From contig NZ_CP129107.1 of assembly GCF_030406725.1 (NCBI RefSeq), positions 2,460,501-2,524,500 of the forward strand: a stretch of 64,000 nucleotides of DNA, given 5' to 3'. The DNA is from Alteriqipengyuania flavescens (GTDB lineage: Bacteria; Pseudomonadota; Alphaproteobacteria; Sphingomonadales; Sphingomonadaceae). Shown here in pieces: positions 62,427 to 64,000 of the stretch (within the stretch, counting starts at the first letter, position 1; every line of letters begins with the position of its first letter). The notes below the pieces were generated by a model that made no database searches, was not told where the DNA came from, and was given only the letters and a program-made list of their open reading frames with translations. Both the position numbers and the translations under genes were made by a program.

Positions 62427-64000
62427 ATGCCCGATCTCTCCCGCATCCTTTCCGCCGCGCAGCCGCTGACGCTGGCCCATCTCGCCCGCGGCGCGCAGCC
62501 GCTGGTGATGGGTGATCTCGCGCGCGCCGCAAAGGGCCGCGGCGTCTTCATCGCGCCCGATGAAACGGCGATGGCATCGGTCGCCGATGCGGCGCGTTTC
62601 TTCGCGCCCGAACTGGAGGTGATCGAGTTTCCGGCCTGGGACTGCCTGCCCTACGACCGCGCGAGCCCTGCCCTGTCCGTCAGCGCGCGCCGCCTGTCCG
62701 CCCTCTACCGCCTGCAGACCGGTAAGGCGTCCAACCAATTGCTCGTCACCACCGTCAACGCGGTGCTGCAACGCGTGCTCACCCCTTTCCGCATCCGCGA
62801 AAGCGTGCGCGAGCTTAAGCCGGGGATGGAGATCGGACACGATAGCCTGAGCAAGCTGCTCCAGCGGCAGGGTTACGGCCGCACCGACACGGTCATCGAC
62901 CACGGCGAATTTGCCGTGCGGGGATCGATTTTCGACATCTTCCCGAGCGGGCTCGAAAACGGCTTGCGGCTCGATTTCTTCGGCGACCAACTGGAAAGCC
63001 TGCGCCTGTTCGATCCGAACACGCAGCGCACTGTCGGCGCGCTCGATTCCCACCTGTTGCTACCCGCCAGCGAAGCACTGCTGGACGAGGAAAGCATAAA
63101 GCGCTTCCGTAGCCGCTATCGCGAGAAATTCGGCGCGGCCGCCACGCAGGACCCGCTGTACGAAGCGGTCAGCGACGGGCGCCGGCTGGCAGGCATGGAA
63201 CACTGGCTGCCGATGTTCGAGGAGCGGATGGCGACTTTGTTCGACCACCTGTCGGACGGCGATGTGTGCATCATGGACGGCGGCGCGGTTGCCGCGGTCG
63301 AGGAACGGCTGACCGACGTCGCCGACTATCGCAAGGCGCGCACCGACACCGCCGGGCAGGCGAAGGGCAACTACCGTCCGCTCGCCGCCGATGCGCTGTA
63401 CCTGAGCGAAAGCGAATTTGCCGAAGCGGCCGCCGCGCGCCCGATCCACCGCACCTCCATCTTCGACGAGCCGGAAAGCGACACGGTGCTCGACTTCGCC
63501 TTCCGCGCAAGCCGCGATTTCACGCCGGAGCGGACACAGAACGCCAATGCCTACGAAGCTGCGGCAAAGCATTTCGCGGCGGTCGCGAAATCGGGCCGCA
63601 AGCCGATGCTTGCCGCCTACTCCACCGGCAGCCGCGCGCGCATGGCCTCCATCATCGAGGAAGCGGGGCAGAAGGTTGCGCTGGTCGACAGCTGGCAGGA
63701 AGCGCTCGGATCGTCGGCCAAGGGCACGCTCGCCGCGATGGTCCTGCCGCTCGAGAGCGGCTTTGCGAACGACGAGCTTGAACTCGTCACCGAACAGGAT
63801 CTGCTCGGCGACCGGCTCGTTCGTCGCCGCAAGAAGCGCAAGAGCGCCGATGCCTTCCTGGCGGAATTGCAGTCGCTCAACCGGGGCGACCTCGTCGTGC
63901 ACATGGACCACGGCATCGGGCGCTACCTCGGCCTCGAACCCATCGCCGTCGGCAAGAGCCAGCACGACTGCGTGATGCTGGAGTATTCGGGCGGCGACAA
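62427..64000 (+). CDS. mfd: Transcription-repair coupling factor, N-terminal part
   Basis: Removes stalled RNA polymerase at DNA lesions and recruits UvrA. The reading frame from ATG 62427 is open to the window's right edge (about 524 residues of a usual ~1150). It has the UvrB-homology domain with degenerate helicase motifs and ends in the RNA polymerase-interacting domain (DLVVHMDHGIGRYLGLEPI). The 3' part lies outside the window. It is downstream of sdhE. Confidence 0.95.
   Translation, partial: MPDLSRILSAAQPLTLAHLARGAQPLVMGDLARAAKGRGVFIAPDETAMASVADAARFFAPELEVIEFPAWDCLPYDRASPALSVSARRLSALYRLQTGKASNQLLVTTVNAVLQRVLTPFRIRESVRELKPGMEIGHDSLSKLLQRQGYGRTDTVIDHGEFAVRGSIFDIFPSGLENGLRLDFFGDQLESLRLFDPNTQRTVGALDSHLLLPASEALLDEESIKRFRSRYREKFGAAATQDPLYEAVSDGRRLAGMEHWLPMFEERMATLFDHLSDGDVCIMDGGAVAAVEERLTDVADYRKARTDTAGQAKGNYRPLAADALYLSESEFAEAAAARPIHRTSIFDEPESDTVLDFAFRASRDFTPERTQNANAYEAAAKHFAAVAKSGRKPMLAAYSTGSRARMASIIEEAGQKVALVDSWQEALGSSAKGTLAAMVLPLESGFANDELELVTEQDLLGDRLVRRRKKRKSADAFLAELQSLNRGDLVVHMDHGIGRYLGLEPIAVGKSQHDCVMLEYSGGD

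Overview
The window looks like a chromosomal segment of an alphaproteobacterium of the order Sphingomonadales, most likely an Erythrobacteraceae member (Erythrobacter/Qipengyuania type). The reasons are high GC, densely packed genes with many ATGA or GTGA overlaps, a complete exosortase A (XrtA) exopolysaccharide locus of the sphingomonad type with XrtA fused to an EpsI domain, the recG-sdhE-mfd neighbourhood, a mitochondrial-like COQ8 kinase, and a GTTC-N7-GTTC LexA box of the alphaproteobacterial type. I see no prophage, insertion sequence, CRISPR array or rRNA. The genus is an inference, not a measurement.

Layout. 1-5 kb: thymidylate synthase (cut by the left edge), tRNA-Pro(CGG), a DUF3429 membrane protein, a COQ8/UbiB-type kinase, two small exported proteins and an L,D-transpeptidase. 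5-8 kb: a large VIT/VWA/DUF2135 exported protein, divergent from purF. 8-16.6 kb: purF-SDR, a PilZ protein, a beta-lactamase-like lipoprotein with cyclopropane fatty acid synthase, an SDR, then sdhB-thioesterase-zapE. 16.6-22.6 kb: a crotonase that matches the DSF synthase RpfF, downstream on the same strand of a HlyD/tandem-ATPase/two-permease exporter.

22.6-41.2 kb is the XrtA/PEP-CTERM-linked EPS locus. One long minus-strand run carries export protein, chain-length regulator, tyrosine kinase, outer-membrane barrel, AAA ATPase, polysaccharide deacetylase, FemAB protein, glycosyltransferase, XrtA-EpsI and an asparagine-synthase-like amidotransferase. Upstream of it lie a PLP decarboxylase and an acyl-CoA ligase on the same strand. 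Divergent from these is a plus-strand run of acyltransferase, acyl carrier protein and two hydrolases. Together these genes should assemble, modify and export a polysaccharide, while XrtA sorts PEP-CTERM proteins encoded elsewhere.

41.1-46 kb: a minus-strand overlapping run ispE, N-formylglutamate amidohydrolase, lipoprotein and RNA methyltransferase, then ETF-ubiquinone oxidoreductase. 46-50.2 kb, plus strand: a degenerate uracil-DNA-glycosylase-like protein, a soluble lytic transglycosylase, an SplB-like radical SAM protein behind an SOS box, and a YbjN-like exported protein. 50.2-64 kb: DUF1330 protein and acyl-CoA ligase, dnaE, a small membrane ORF with an in-frame stop, lolC-lolD, a CHASE3-GGDEF cyclase, recG, sdhE and the start of mfd.

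The standout observations are the RpfF-like DSF synthase beside an exporter, the acyl-activation/ACP module of the EPS locus, the SOS box before the radical SAM gene, and the nonsense codon in the small ORF downstream of lolD. Most of the rest is ordinary core genome.
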